Below, piece by piece: positions 5,471-5,622 of a stretch of DNA of 5,622 nt; position 1 is the first letter of the stretch; every line of letters begins with the position of its first letter. The notes beneath the pieces are model-generated. The model was given only the letters and a program-made list of their open reading frames with translations. It was not told the DNA's origin and did not search any database. The position numbers and the translations under genes are program-made. The stretch covers positions 1 to 5,622 of the forward strand of contig CAAGBL010000025.1 of the NCBI GenBank assembly GCA_900768045.1, in the 5' to 3' direction. Source of the DNA: an uncultured Alistipes sp. Lineage in GTDB: Bacteria; Bacteroidota; Bacteroidia; Bacteroidales; Rikenellaceae.

Positions 5471-5622
5471 ATCCGTTTTTGATGTTGATAGTTCATAAGA
5501 AAATACGGCGTTTCGGATAAGGCACGATAAATGCCGACCGATAACGCCGTAATAGGATGATGCAATGCTTTGACAGCCGCCACACGGAGGGGCGGAGCAC
5601 CATTGCGTAGAAAAAAGTCTGA
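5467..5622 (-). CDS. Possible 3' end of an upstream gene, coupled by ATGA overlap
   Basis: A minus-strand frame is open from the window edge for 51 codons (SDFFLRNGAPP at the edge, QHQKRI at the end). It stops at TGA 5469-5467, which overlaps the next gene's ATG as ATGA, a layout typical of translational coupling. I recognise no family. Against it, the other two minus-strand frames are also open for 40 or more codons here, and a long terminator-like inverted repeat lies inside it. An untranslated leader is at least equally likely. Confidence 0.25.
   Translation of the reverse strand, partial: SDFFLRNGAPPLRVAAVKALHHPITALSVGIYRALSETPYFLMNYQHQKRI
5504..5551 (-). promoter_or_regulatory. Long bulged inverted repeat in the operon leader (attenuator candidate)
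   Basis: ACGGCGTT-TCGG (5505-5516) pairs with CCGA-T-AACGCCGT (5538-5550), twelve pairs with a single bulged base (5542), plus an outer T-A pair. An inner GGCA/TGCC stem (5521-5524 with 5532-5535) caps it. In the minus-strand RNA the stem is followed directly by ATTTTCTT, 27 nt before the first start codon. It is either an attenuator of the fimbrial operon or the terminator of an upstream gene. Confidence 0.5.
5562..5606. repeat. Nested inverted repeats upstream of the leader hairpin
   Basis: Outer arms GCAATG (5562-5567) and CATTGC (5601-5606) are perfectly complementary. Inside them CCGCC (5577-5581) pairs with GGCGG (5591-5595). This GC-rich stretch contrasts with the AT-rich gene junctions and could fold as a second RNA structure in the leader. 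No T-run follows on either side within 10 nt. Confidence 0.4.

Noticed and set aside
5471..5622. Typical Bacteroidales promoter (TAnnTTTG) for the fimbrial operon
   Set aside because: No such element was found upstream of the first gene within the window; the promoter is probably beyond 5622 or poorly conserved.
1..5622. CRISPR array, tRNA or IS element
   Set aside because: No regularly spaced repeats, cloverleaf, transposase motif or paired terminal repeats with target duplications were seen.

Overview
The window looks like an accessory region of a Bacteroidales genome (Bacteroides, Parabacteroides or Prevotella type). The main evidence is three consecutive fimbrillin-family (Mfa1/FimA-like) lipoproteins. 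They have Bacteroidetes-style lipoprotein signals, an acidic stretch right after the lipid-anchored Cys, and AT-rich gene junctions with poor Shine-Dalgarno sites. No mobility gene, rRNA, tRNA or CRISPR array was seen.

Layout. Positions 1-181 (+) hold the 3' end of an Abi-type (Abi_2, AbiD/AbiF-like) abortive-infection gene, followed by a strong intrinsic terminator at 251-294. Positions 295-530 are non-coding and contain several inverted repeats, one of them a perfect 11-bp pair. Positions 531-884 (-) hold a small gene resembling a stand-alone C-terminal domain of cholesterol-dependent cytolysins. An in-frame TGA interrupts it where the cytolysins appear to carry Trp. Positions 885-1185 are non-coding.

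From 5470 down to 1186, all on the minus strand, lies a tightly packed five-gene fimbrial operon. In order of transcription it contains a 69-aa and a 47-aa leaderless protein, a compact 302-aa fimbrillin, a fimbrillin with a Cys-rich insert and an InlB-type C-terminal repeat, and a fimbrillin fused to a right-handed beta-helix. Gaps are 11, 33, 9 (to the first of three possible starts) and 20 nt. The leader (5471-5622) holds a long bulged inverted repeat followed by a U-rich stretch on the transcript strand. It also has an open frame whose TGA overlaps the first start codon.

How the genes may work together. The compact fimbrillin is the best candidate structural subunit. The two with C-terminal extensions are candidate tip or accessory adhesins. 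No Mfa2/FimB-type anchor is in the window. The most unusual signal is in the two short proteins: they have no export signal, yet they end in a V-x-V-x-x-W-G-x-G-G motif nearly the same as the last strand of the third fimbrillin's fimbrial domain.
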